A stretch of 64,000 nt of DNA from Sphingomonas sp. RIT328 (GCF_000632225.1 NZ_JFYV01000045.1:62001-126000), one strand, 5' to 3'. Counted from the first letter of the stretch, positions 15,766 to 24,735 are shown. Numbers and translations: made by a program. The notes: generated by a model not told the origin, from the sequence alone.

Positions 15766-15845
15766 AGCCGTCGGTTGCACACTCGGCGACGCTGAGGTCG
15801 ACGTCGCCGAGGATCATGGGGGAATAGCGGTTGCATTGGACGAGC

Positions 15846-17741
15846 ATGGCGGATCTGGCGACCAAGCTGACTGCGCTTCTTGAAGCACGGCATCTTGGTA
15901 TGATCGGCGAGTTGCGCGCGTCGATGATCGGCGACGCGGTGCTGCTCAGAGGTCAGGTTGGCAGCGAGGCGTCCCGAAGCGACGCCAAGCGGTTCGCACT
16001 GTCGTTCGACGGCGTCTTCAAGGTTCGCAACGATCTCGAGGTTGTGGGATACCTGTCGCCGGCGAGCGATGACGATCTCGACGGCTACTTCCAGTCGGCA
16101 GCACCCGAACCCCTCCGTCGGACGCGCGGCTTGGGGGATGGGTCCCGGCGGAGGCCAGTGGTGGTCGGCCGTCCATCACCGATGCCGACACCGACATCGG
16201 AAGCGACGCGAGACACTGGCGGCGTCAGCGCGGGCGACATGGTCGATGTGCTGAGACGCCCGTCGATCTCGACGTCCTCGGAAATACTGCCGGACAGGCT
16301 CGTAGAAGTCGTTGTGGACCTGTCAGACGTCACGTCCGACTCTCCGGCCGTTGTGATCGGGCGCTTTCCGGCGGACTGGACGAAGATCGTCGTGTCGGTG
16401 CAGCTCGTCGCGCCGTGGGCCATCAGGGTGGACGCGCTGTCGCCGACGGTGACGCTGACGTCCGACGGCCGTTCCGTCCCGGCGCGCTTCGCCTGCCTGG
16501 TCTCTCCCGACTTCGACGGATCGACGGCGCAGGCGCAGGCGGTCTTCATGCACGGGACCCGTATCTGCGGGCATGTGTCGATCGACCTTCTGGCACCCGA
16601 AGCAGATGGCATCGAAAAAGTCCGTAACGAGGCACCGGCGGCAGCGGCGGGGGCGACGGCAGGCGAACAGGACGTCGGACGCGAGCGGAAGGCTTCCGTC
16701 CGGATCGTGCCGGACGCCGTGGGACCCACTCTCACGGTCACTGTCTTGACGACCGGTGCCGATCTTCAGACGTGGACCTGGCAGGCGGCGATGCCCGGCG
16801 GAATGGCGCCTGGCGTCGGACGGGTCGACCTCCAGGGCGGCGCGAAGGCGTTCGCGGACATGCAGCTTGCGTCATGCCCGGACCTGAAGCCTCCGCGTGT
16901 CAGCCGCATGATGGACGGGCTCGGAGAGAGGCTGTGGAGAGTGGCTCCAGCCGAGTTCCGCGCGGGCTACGAGCAATGGCGTAACGCGTTGGGCTCCGAC
17001 TTCGCGATACAGTTCATAACCGAAGATCCCTATATTCCTTGGGAGATGATGAAGCCGGACATCTCAGGCGCCCGTCACCTGTTCGTTGACCATCCAGTCG
17101 CCAGATGGCCGGCGGGCCGGTCCGTCCTCCTGCGGGAGAGCTTCGGCACGGGCGAACTGCTTTCCTTCGTGCCTAGCTACGGGGCCGGGCAGGGATTGCC
17201 CGCTGCGCAGGCCGAGGGGCGGTGGATGGTCGAATGCCTAGGCGCGACCGCCATGCCGGCGCGCACCGAGGCATTCTTCGCCGTGTTGGACGGGGAGCGC
17301 CCCGGAGATGTGGCCGTGATCCACTTCGCGGGACACGGCCGCATCGACACGGGGCAGAGCGATGGGGGCATCCAGATGGAGGATGACTTCGTCGGCGTGG
17401 CAGAGGTCGATCAGCGGCGTACCGTCGTGGGCGAGAGGGGTGCGACCCTGGTGCTTCTCAACGCCTGCGAGACTGCCGGAGGCGCCCAGATGCTGGGCAT
17501 GAACACCGGCTGGGGCGCGGCCATTGCGGCTCGAGGCTTCGGCGGTCTGGTGGCGCCGCTTTGGGAGGTCGACGACGCTATGGCGTTTCAGATGATGAAG
17601 TCGGCTCTTCCAGATCTACTCGCAGGGCGGTGCACCCTCGGCGAGGCGCTGCGGAACAGCCGCCGTGCGCATCACGCCGAGTCGGCATCCCCGTTCGCAT
17701 ACCTCGCGCATGGGGATGTCATGGCCCGGTTTCCCGGCTAG
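15846..17741 (+). CDS. CHAT-domain protease with N-terminal BON domain
   Basis: This 631-residue protein has three parts. Residues about 5-70 match the BON fold (IGDAVLLRGQVGSEASRSDA, then DGVFKVRNDLEVVGY), known from lipid-binding periplasmic proteins. Residues about 150-250 look like a beta-sandwich. The C-terminal ~230 residues are a CHAT (caspase-like) protease with His497 in IHFAGHG and Cys541 in LLNACETAGG. ATG 15846 was chosen over 15831 because only from there does the sequence read as the BON helix. No signal peptide is seen, so the BON domain is cytoplasmic, which is unusual. The stop codon is interleaved with that of the convergent subtilase. Confidence 0.85.
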   Translation: MADLATKLTALLEARHLGMIGELRASMIGDAVLLRGQVGSEASRSDAKRFALSFDGVFKVRNDLEVVGYLSPASDDDLDGYFQSAAPEPLRRTRGLGDGSRRRPVVVGRPSPMPTPTSEATRDTGGVSAGDMVDVLRRPSISTSSEILPDRLVEVVVDLSDVTSDSPAVVIGRFPADWTKIVVSVQLVAPWAIRVDALSPTVTLTSDGRSVPARFACLVSPDFDGSTAQAQAVFMHGTRICGHVSIDLLAPEADGIEKVRNEAPAAAAGATAGEQDVGRERKASVRIVPDAVGPTLTVTVLTTGADLQTWTWQAAMPGGMAPGVGRVDLQGGAKAFADMQLASCPDLKPPRVSRMMDGLGERLWRVAPAEFRAGYEQWRNALGSDFAIQFITEDPYIPWEMMKPDISGARHLFVDHPVARWPAGRSVLLRESFGTGELLSFVPSYGAGQGLPAAQAEGRWMVECLGATAMPARTEAFFAVLDGERPGDVAVIHFAGHGRIDTGQSDGGIQMEDDFVGVAEVDQRRTVVGERGATLVLLNACETAGGAQMLGMNTGWGAAIAARGFGGLVAPLWEVDDAMAFQMMKSALPDLLAGRCTLGEALRNSRRAHHAESASPFAYLAHGDVMARFPG

Positions 17742-20254
17742 ATCGTGACGACCGCAGGCGTGTCGACCAGCAGTCCGACGGGGACCGCGTTCCGCATCTC
17801 GACCATGAGGTCACCTCTGATCGAGGGAGTCCTTATCGAAGCTATGAGGCTGAATCGGACCGGGTCGTCCGCCTTTCCGACGTGCCTTCCGGACGCCCAC
17901 CACCCCCGCATCGGGGTCACGTTGATCATGCGCCTTCCCACGAGCTGGTAGGCCGGGCCGCGCCACACGTCATGGTGGATGGTGCCGCGGTTCCGCCGCT
18001 GCCACCCGAGCAGCCATCCGGAGTCGTCGGCGCTCGAAGCGTCGCTCGCGATGGCCCGGTTCACGCGGCGCTGCGCCTGCGCTTCGCTCTCCATGTGCCG
18101 CTGCATGTCGAACTTGAGCCCATGGGAGGGATAGAACTGGCGGCGCTCGAGACCGGCGCTGTGCAGGTCCGGTTCGACGAAGTAGGAGAGCGTGCAACGA
18201 AGCTCGATCTCGGTGGCGCCCAGCGACCGCAGGGCGGCATCCGGCCACGGCAGGCGGAAGCTCTTCATCTGCCGGAGTTTGACGCTGCCGCTGGAGCCGG
18301 GCTCGTAGGGCTGGAGCTCGTCCTCGGCGACGAGCGTGGCGGCGTTCTCGGCGCTCCAGAACGCCCGCTCCTCGTTGGGGACGCCCCATCCGAAGCAGTC
18401 GAGCGTCGCCAGCGTCGCCTCCAGCGGCGGCGCGCCTGCTCGGACGAGGGCGGCTCGGCGAGCCTTCATCGCGGGGGTCCAGTCCGCGGAGTGAACGATG
18501 AGGCCGCGAACCGTCTCGGCGCGCAAAGCGGGGTATCGGGCCATGACCCGCCCCGCGAGCCGCGAGGCGGCCGCGCACGCAGCTGACGTGTCCCCCGTCA
18601 GAGTGATCTGGTCGAGCCGGTTGGACGTGGTCGCGATCATGTCCGGGCCGTGGGCGCGCGACGTCGTGCCGTCCGGATCGACGCCGTGGTTGCCGCCTTC
18701 CATCACGATGTCGGGCTTGTGCCGCTTTCCATCCCAGGCCTGAGCGGTGCGTGACCGTGGAGAGAGGTTCCCCTCGTCCGCCAGCGGCGTCGGGCCGGAG
18801 CACTTGATCGTCGAGGCCCCGACGGACAGCACGTTCAGCGCCTGGGCGGGCGACTGGATGCCGTCCTCCTCGTTGAGCGTCGCGTAGGCCGAGACCTGGT
18901 ATGGCTCTGCGGCGGTGGTCGCGACGTTGCCGACGGCCACGCAGAAGAGGCGGGTGTCCACGCCGTCGTTGTAGGCGAGCCCGTCGAGCGAACCGGAGCT
19001 CGACGTCGGCCTTCCGTCCTCCGCCTCACCGATGATGGTCGCAGCGAGGCAGTATACGCGAGGATGGCGCGCCTGCCCTTCGGCAAGCGCAACGGCCTTG
19101 GCAATGGCGTCCCGCGCTGGCAGCCTCAATGCGCTCGGCGGATTGAAGACCACGATGGATTCAAGGGCGGTCTCCAGCGTGACGGGACCGTCCCGCGCCG
19201 CGAGGTCTGAAAGGTCGCCGTAGAGGGCCACCCCGGCCATCTTAGATCCATGCCCGTCCGCGTCGAACGGGTCCCAGGCACCGACCACGGCGTGGCATCG
19301 CGTCGTCGGAAGCGAGTGGGAGAGCAGGGCGCTGCGGGGGTTCACCCCCGTGTCCAGCAACGTGACCCAAGGCGCCGCACCCGGAGCCGGAAGCACCCGG
19401 GACGCCATGGCCCCGATGCGGCGCAACCTCGACGGCGGCGGAAGATCCAGGTGTTCGGCAATGAAGTTCGAGGCTCCGCGCAGCTCGATCACGGCGGCGC
19501 TGCGCTCAATCAGCTTCGCCAGGGAGGCCTTCGTGGCGACGACATTGTATACCACGATGTCGACGAACTCGGTAGCGGCTCCCTTGATCCGGAGCGCGAG
19601 ATCCGCGGCGCCCTCCTCAAAGATCTCTCTCATGGGACTGCGGACCCAAATCTCCCATTCCACGGCTCCCTTCTCGCGGGGGAACAGTTCTAACGGGTCG
19701 GTCCAGAGGTCCTCGACCTTCGCAACGCGAAAGGAGGCCGCACTTTCGAAGAGCCAGAAGTTGCGCTTGCGACGGGATGCCGGGTCGGATTCCTGCTCCT
19801 CGAACAGCGCATCCTCAAGGTCGTCCGGCTGTTCCCAGTCTTCGTAGTAGTCCAGCGAACGTCCGAGACTGGCGATGGCGTTGGCGCTCAGATAGAAGAT
19901 CGCACGATCCTGGCCCCGCCTGCTCCGCACGTCGGCCTGCCGCCTCACGTTGAGCAACTGGCGTCCTCGGCTGTTCGCACGCAGGGTATCACCCACCACG
20001 AGTTCCTCCCCGACGCGGGAATGGACGGTCACGGTGACGCCCCTCTTCGCCTTGGGCACGCCGAGGAGGGTCTGTCCCGCCCGGAGGTCGCGGGCCTCGT
20101 CCGACACGGTCTTCAGATCACCGCGCAATCGCCCCGCGTGCACGGCTCTGTCCGAAACCGCGCGTGGCCGCTTGGTGCTGCCGCCGCCGACGGGTTCGAA
20201 CTTTGCCGAGGCACGACCGAGCCCTCGGACTACCAGATGTCGATGTAGCGGCAT
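17738..20254 (-). CDS. Subtilisin-like serine protease (S8), AAA-associated
   Basis: This 838-residue protein has the subtilase triad Asp301 (VTLLDTGVNP), His335 (DADGHGSKMAG) and Ser557 (TGDTSAACAAASRLAG), plus an oxyanion Asn in AVGN. The Ser motif departs from the usual GTSMAxP (Cys-Ala in place of the proline). About 290 residues precede the protease domain and 250 follow, both unassigned. No signal peptide is seen, so it is intracellular. It follows an AAA ATPase gene by 46 nt, a gene pairing repeated across bacteria. The ATPase probably controls or feeds the protease. It is convergent with the CHAT gene and overlaps its stop. Confidence 0.87.
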   Translation of the reverse strand: MPLHRHLVVRGLGRASAKFEPVGGGSTKRPRAVSDRAVHAGRLRGDLKTVSDEARDLRAGQTLLGVPKAKRGVTVTVHSRVGEELVVGDTLRANSRGRQLLNVRRQADVRSRRGQDRAIFYLSANAIASLGRSLDYYEDWEQPDDLEDALFEEQESDPASRRKRNFWLFESAASFRVAKVEDLWTDPLELFPREKGAVEWEIWVRSPMREIFEEGAADLALRIKGAATEFVDIVVYNVVATKASLAKLIERSAAVIELRGASNFIAEHLDLPPPSRLRRIGAMASRVLPAPGAAPWVTLLDTGVNPRSALLSHSLPTTRCHAVVGAWDPFDADGHGSKMAGVALYGDLSDLAARDGPVTLETALESIVVFNPPSALRLPARDAIAKAVALAEGQARHPRVYCLAATIIGEAEDGRPTSSSGSLDGLAYNDGVDTRLFCVAVGNVATTAAEPYQVSAYATLNEEDGIQSPAQALNVLSVGASTIKCSGPTPLADEGNLSPRSRTAQAWDGKRHKPDIVMEGGNHGVDPDGTTSRAHGPDMIATTSNRLDQITLTGDTSAACAAASRLAGRVMARYPALRAETVRGLIVHSADWTPAMKARRAALVRAGAPPLEATLATLDCFGWGVPNEERAFWSAENAATLVAEDELQPYEPGSSGSVKLRQMKSFRLPWPDAALRSLGATEIELRCTLSYFVEPDLHSAGLERRQFYPSHGLKFDMQRHMESEAQAQRRVNRAIASDASSADDSGWLLGWQRRNRGTIHHDVWRGPAYQLVGRRMINVTPMRGWWASGRHVGKADDPVRFSLIASIRTPSIRGDLMVEMRNAVPVGLLVDTPAVVTI

Positions 20255-20300
20255 TGCGGCAGGCTAGCAGCGTGCGCTTCGCCGTGCCAACCACGCTTTC

Positions 20301-21281
20301 TCACCGATCCGGTTGGGTTCGTTCCCTGAGTGCGCGCAGGAGCAGGACCGGATCCAGCGTGCCGGCGTTCTCGAGTACCGCGTCGCGGGCGGCGTCGTCC
20401 GCGGCCGCGACGATGTCCGCCTGACTCAGGTCCGAGGCGGCCTGCGCGACTGCAGTCCAGTCGAATGGCGCGAGGTCGAAGCCGGGCAGCCGTTGGACGA
20501 GGATCCGCCTGACGTGATCTGCTTCCGGGAGTCCGTAGCGGATGGTCGCGTCGAATCGTCTGAAGATGGCCCGATCCAGAAGCTCCTGATGGTTCGTCGC
20601 GGCCAGGATGAGACTGCCCGAGGAGTCTTCGTCCAGGAACTGGAGGAACGAGTTCAGCATGCGACGGGCCTCGCCGATGTCGTTCTCCGCCCCCCGCCGC
20701 GTCGCCAGGGCGTCCACCTCGTCGAAGAAGTAGACGCCACGAGTGCCGGTCATGGCATCGAATACGATCCGGAGCTTCGCCGCGGTCTCGCCCATGAACT
20801 TGGTGATGACGCCGTCGAGCAGGAGGGTGAACAGGGGAAGCCCCAGTTCGCCCGCGATCGCGGCCGCCGTCATGCTCTTGCCGGTGCCAGGCGGCCCGGA
20901 CAGGAGCAGCTTCCGTCGAGGATGCAAGCCGCGATCGGCCAGAATGCCTCGTTCACGATGTTCGCGGACGATGCGGCGGAGCCGTGTGCCGACGTCTTCG
21001 GCGACGACCACGTCTGCGAGGCGCGTTTCCGGATACGAGGCACGGACGAGTGACGCCAGTTCGCCGCGCGGGGCTGCGATGAGGATCGGCCGGGTCGCCG
21101 AGCGCCGCTCGCCGACCTCCTCCTTCAGCGAACCGACGAGCGAACCGATCTCCTCGGCCATGCGGTGGTGACCGGCGTTCCGGGCGTCGTTGGCGATGTG
21201 CTCGGCGATCGCGAGGAAGCGCTCGTCGTCACCGGCAGCATGGCTGCGGATCATCCCGATCAACTGCTTGCTGCTGGCCAT
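20301..21281 (-). CDS. AAA+ ATPase partner of the subtilase
   Basis: This 326-residue protein has Walker A GPPGTGKS (129-136), Walker B VYFFDEVDAL (Asp-Glu near 187-188), sensor 1 AATNH, and two arginines in IFRRFDAT at the arginine-finger position. This is the classical AAA clade arrangement seen in FtsH- and katanin-like ATPases. The N-terminal 90 residues are a helical domain. It lies between the HTH gene (10 nt upstream) and the S8 gene, forming a three-gene operon. It likely acts as a hexameric regulator or unfoldase for the protease. Confidence 0.9.
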   Translation of the reverse strand: MASSKQLIGMIRSHAAGDDERFLAIAEHIANDARNAGHHRMAEEIGSLVGSLKEEVGERRSATRPILIAAPRGELASLVRASYPETRLADVVVAEDVGTRLRRIVREHRERGILADRGLHPRRKLLLSGPPGTGKSMTAAAIAGELGLPLFTLLLDGVITKFMGETAAKLRIVFDAMTGTRGVYFFDEVDALATRRGAENDIGEARRMLNSFLQFLDEDSSGSLILAATNHQELLDRAIFRRFDATIRYGLPEADHVRRILVQRLPGFDLAPFDWTAVAQAASDLSQADIVAAADDAARDAVLENAGTLDPVLLLRALRERTQPDR

Positions 21282-21291
21282 GGCGACACCC

Positions 21292-21615
21292 CTATTGCTT
21301 CCGTTCGGCCAGGTCGAGGGCTTGTGCCGTCAGCGCCCTGGCCGCATCGAGCAGCCTATCGCATTCGGCGATTATACGCAACGATTTGTGCAACAGCATC
21401 GTCGCGTTTTCGAATGGTGCGCCTCCTGACAGCAGCCTTTCGGTCCTTTCTCTGAGATCGGTCGAGAACGCATTCCTCGACAGCATGCGGCTGACGGTTG
21501 CTTTCGTCACCCCCAATAACTCGGCAACGTCGCTTTGGCTGAGACCTCTGTGACGCATGAGGCCTCGAACTTCATCGGCGAGATGCGGATCTGGTTTGCG
21601 AGCATGCCGTCCCAT
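21292..21615 (-). CDS. HTH regulator heading the AAA/subtilase operon
   Basis: The 107-residue product starts at ATG 21615. It has an XRE-like HTH (HRGLSQSDVAELLGVTKATV, then SRMLSRN) followed by a helical, coiled-coil-like C-terminus (AECDRLLDAARALTAQALDL). Upstream in-frame sequence is not protein-like. It lies 10 nt before the AAA gene. A perfect inverted repeat 25 nt upstream is a likely operator. Confidence 0.75.
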   Translation of the reverse strand: MGRHARKPDPHLADEVRGLMRHRGLSQSDVAELLGVTKATVSRMLSRNAFSTDLRERTERLLSGGAPFENATMLLHKSLRIIAECDRLLDAARALTAQALDLAERKQ

Positions 21616-21639
21616 GCCGATGCTGTTGCACAAAAGGTT

Positions 21640-21654
21640 GCACTTTGAAAGTGC
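21640..21654. promoter_or_regulatory. Palindrome upstream of the HTH/AAA/subtilase operon
   Basis: GCACTTT-G-AAAGTGC is a perfect 7-bp inverted repeat with a 1-nt centre. The motif TTGCAC also appears twice just beside it (21626-21631 and 21638-21643). Position and symmetry fit an operator for the HTH protein. Confidence 0.45.
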
Positions 21655-23278
21655 CGCCACGAGCCTCGCACGCTTGCTGCACGGCGTGATTACCTGCCGC
21701 GGGCCCAGACGCGACGCCCCAATGGTCAGCGTCCCGCGTACCGCCGACACCCGGCGCTTCGCAAGTCTGTGGATCGCCGATCGCTCCAAGTTAAGCCGGA
21801 GAGCCCGGGCATGAGGGTCATCGAGGATCGATGGTCTCCTCCGGCGCGAGATATGACGTGATCGTCGGAGAAGTCGTCGCGCCGACATTTACGTCGTTCC
21901 TCTGCCGTGCGACGTGATCCGACGCTCCGCACCGGCTGACAGTCCGCGGCTGGCCCGACGGAGACGCGCATGTGTCCGCTTCCCGGCCTTCCGCCCGCCC
22001 GACCTCCTGGTCGGGCGGCACCACGCTTGTCCTCAAGCGCGTCCCTCCGCCGCATGGCGTTGGATTGGGATCGCGGATTGAGAGGTACGCAAGCGCTTCA
22101 TGGCGGGCGAGGCGCGCCAGGCGCTGATGCTAGCCCGCCGCACGATGAGCCCCAGGTAGGGGCGAGGTTCGTGTGGATGACCTTCCACTCGCGTGCGAGG
22201 TCCTCCTGATTTGGACGTCGGGGTCCGGCGCGGCCCCCCGTGGACGTCCGGCCGTCCAGTTCGACCCCCGCCTGATGGCTTTTCACGTCGGGAGATCCGC
22301 GCAGACGCCGCTGATCGGCGGCCCACGCGGTGACCGCCTTGCCATGATCGATAGCCGTCGGCAGGTTCCTTAGCGAGGACTTGAGCGGGGTGAGCGCAAC
22401 CTGCCTCGAGCGAGGATAGTCGTAGAGCTCATGGGCGGCCCACACCGGGACCATGAACCGGGCTTCTCGCTCGTCTTCTTCCACGCGACGGACACCGTGC
22501 GGGTGCCGGATCCCGGTCCGAACAGCCAGAACAGGATGTAGGTGTCGGCTAAGACGAGCGTCGTCGGCGCCGTCAGTGCTGCGGCGATCCTGGTGGAACT
22601 CGTGCTGGACGACCGTCGTCAAATGCGACCTCATCCGACTGGCCCCGCTCCGCGGGCTTCGACGAAGGTGACGATGGTCCGCTCGCCGGTGGTGCGGCTC
22701 CCCGCGCTGGCATGCGCAGGCGGCATCGCCCTCGCTGCAAGCTCGCGGCCCCCGGCTCTCGAAGCCACAGCGAGGGTCGAGACGACAACGAGGTTGACGT
22801 TCGCCCTTGTCCTCGGCGGCGCGGCGGCATCGGCTTGCGTCCATGGCGGACCCGACGCGCAGGACCGTGCGCTGGAGAGACTCGCGGCGTGGTGGCCGCC
22901 GTTCAGGAAGCCGCGAGCCGAGGCATCCGTCGGATGCGGTCCGCGAGCCGGTTCGGTCGGCCCCTACGCCTGGCACGACACGATTTCGCCGTCGGCGGCG
23001 GTTTCGCGAGGCGCCCATCCGCAGAGCAGAGGCGACGGAAGTGGAATTTCGCGGATCCCTGACAGGGACTATTGTACGGGATACTGATCCGGACTACAGA
23101 GGTTGTAGCCCGCCTCGACTCGGGCCGGTGTATCAGACCGACGACGATGAAGAGGCGGGCACCAACAGCGGAGCTGTTGGCTAGCGGGAGGCTTGGTGGC
23201 CTCCGCCGCGCTCCAAGGCGTGGCGACGATCGCCGAGTGTCTCGCACATGTCAAGGCTCCGCATACGAGGAGTAGACG
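21655..23278. other. 1.6 kb of decayed sequence with structured repeats
   Basis: No intact gene is convincing. It contains a broken PIN-like gene (see separate entry) and several GC hairpins. The best is a 9-bp perfect stem at 21996-22017 with loop TCCT; another is a 7-bp stem at 23162-23180. Composition and broken frames suggest gene remnants within the island. Confidence 0.45.
22115..22600 (-). pseudogene. Remnant of a PIN-like domain gene, frameshifted
   Basis: On the minus strand one frame reads LVLADTYILFWLFGPGSGT (about 22,570 to 22,505), the opening strand of a PIN-type ribonuclease with its Asp. A different frame continues as VRRVEEDEREARFMVPVWAA, HELYDYPRSRQ and LTPLKSSLRNLPTAIDHGKA. 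Together they look like one PIN-like (DUF4935-type) protein interrupted by a frameshift near 22,490-22,505, with no proper start codon. It was probably a toxin or nuclease that has decayed. The reading is by eye, so the assignment is tentative and the ends are approximate. Confidence 0.35.
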
Positions 23279-23419
23279 ATGAGCGGACCGAACATGTGGC
23301 CGTGGATCGACATCCGGATCCATGCCCCCCGTGGTTCGTCCACGGTGAGGAGACACCGACCCGCACGTCTCAGGAGGCGTTGCGGGGACCGGGGTCTCGA
23401 GGATCCGGAACCCGACTGA
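23279..23419 (+). CDS. Possible 46-residue small protein
   Basis: An ATG at 23279 follows a perfect GAGGAG ribosome binding site with 6-nt spacing. The frame reads MSGPNMWPWIDIRIHAPRG and then a strongly basic tail, stopping at TGA 23417. The stop lies inside a short hairpin and is followed by a 10-bp hairpin with a short T-run. No family is recognised; it may be a small protein or a leader for the next gene. Confidence 0.35.
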   Translation: MSGPNMWPWIDIRIHAPRGSSTVRRHRPARLRRRCGDRGLEDPEPD

Positions 23420-23434
23420 GGTCGGGCGTCAGCC

Positions 23435-23463
23435 GGGGCCGTCGTGCGTCGACGGCCCCCTTT
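23435..23463 (+). terminator. Strong hairpin with short T-run upstream of the 23481 gene
   Basis: GGGGCCGTCG-TGCGT-CGACGGCCCC forms a perfect 10-bp stem with a 5-nt loop, followed by CTTT. A smaller 6-bp hairpin (23411-23426) precedes it. It can end transcription of the small upstream frame or act as an attenuator, since the next start codon is only 18 nt downstream. Confidence 0.45.
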
Positions 23464-23480
23464 GCGCTTGGGAGACTGAC

Positions 23481-24182
23481 GTGGTGCCGATCGAGGACGA
23501 ACTGCCGAGGACGACGCTTGATCGTGCGCTGCCGGTGCCGACGGCCATCTCCCGCGAAGGCCGCTCCCTGACCAGAGAGGAAGTGGCGATCTCCCTCGGG
23601 GTGAAGGCGGGCACCGGGTCGGTCAACGCCAAGACGATCGCGGCCAAGCGGTTCGGTCTGATCGAGCTTGATCCTAAGGGTGGCTACCGCGTGACCGATC
23701 TAGGTCGCCGGCTCGTGGCCGCACCTAGCGACGCCGATCTCCGAAGGACGGCCATCCTGCGCGTGAAACCCTTCGAGCAGTTGAAGAGATATTTCGCATC
23801 GGATTTCGATGCGATCCATCGAGACGATCTAGCTCGCGCGCTGATCGGTTTCGGCGTGGGTCCGGATCGTGCGGCTGAGGCTGCGGGCGTACTGGAAAGG
23901 TCTTGGTCGGGGAAGCCGGCCCGTGGCGAAACCGTCCCATTCGGCGCGAGGGGACGCGCGCCTTTCGTTCAGGACGCTGGCGTGGCGGATCGCGACGGTG
24001 CATCGCCGTCCCCGTCGATCGGACCGAGGGACACCCGGCCTTCCGCCGCCCTGCTCCGGCATCCTCTCGTCGCCGCCGTGCTTGCGCAGGCGCCGGAGGA
24101 CCTGGCCGGGTGGGAGGCTGACCGCAGGGACGCATGGCTCGATCTGTTCGCGAGCACGGTCCGCTACCTGCGTTACGCGTGA
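23481..24182 (+). CDS. Winged-helix domain hypothetical protein
   Basis: This 233-residue protein has a GTG start (two adjacent GTGs). The N-terminal half is a winged helix: SREGRSLTREEVAISLGVKA, then AKTIAAKRFGLIELDPKGGYRVTDLGRRLV, an architecture of small DNA-binding regulators. A helical segment follows (LRVKPFEQLKRYFASDFDAI). The C-terminal part is low complexity until a last helix. No wider family is named. It is preceded by a terminator-like hairpin. Confidence 0.6.
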   Translation: MVPIEDELPRTTLDRALPVPTAISREGRSLTREEVAISLGVKAGTGSVNAKTIAAKRFGLIELDPKGGYRVTDLGRRLVAAPSDADLRRTAILRVKPFEQLKRYFASDFDAIHRDDLARALIGFGVGPDRAAEAAGVLERSWSGKPARGETVPFGARGRAPFVQDAGVADRDGASPSPSIGPRDTRPSAALLRHPLVAAVLAQAPEDLAGWEADRRDAWLDLFASTVRYLRYA

Positions 24183-24327
24183 AGGTTCCCCCTTCCGTCG
24201 GAGAGGCTGCAGGCCGGTCGTCCTATCGAGCGCCCAGGACGATGAAGCCCTTCCCGTTGGCGGGGCGCCCGCGACCAGGAGGATCGCCGGGGGCAGCATC
24301 CGCTTCGCGGCCACGCCCCCCCTTCCC

Positions 24328-24735
24328 TTACCCTGTTCCACTCGGCCTGAGCAGCTCCCGCGAGAGCGCATCGATTTTCTCGCATCCCCGTCGACGTCTG
24401 CGGGCGTGTGGTTGTAGAACGCGTGGAGACGCAGCCGCTTCAGCTCGCCGAGCACGAAGAGCCATTCGGCCGCATCGGGATACTCGCGCAGGAGGACGCG
24501 GGGATGCGCGAGATCGAAGTCGCCAAGCACCTTGGCTCTGTCCCTGACACCTTCGCGGGCGGCCCGCGCCGCCGACATGTGGATCGCGAGATCCTCCCGC
24601 TGCTCGTTGATCCACGCCTGTCTGGATTCCGTGGTCTTCCTCGCCTTTCCGAGGACGAGGCAGACGAACGCGGCCGACGCCGCGAGCCGACGCCGCGCCG
24701 ACGTAGCCGACGGCTTGGACGAACAACTTCCGCAC
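24328..24735 (-). pseudogene. Small membrane-anchored protein gene broken by compensating frameshifts
   Basis: A GTG at 24735 with an AAGGAAGGGGG site opens MRKLFVQAVGYVGAASA. The protein-like reading then moves to another frame: LAASAAFVCLVLG (a membrane segment), ESRQAWINEQREDLAIHMSA and PDAAEWLFVLGELKRLRLHA. It returns to the first frame for the last residues (KIDALSRELLRPSGTG, stop at 24328). The N-terminal anchor followed by a RQxWIxxxREDLA helix is a pattern of small bacterial membrane proteins of unknown function. Two opposite frameshifts would explain this; sequencing error is an alternative. Confidence 0.4.
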
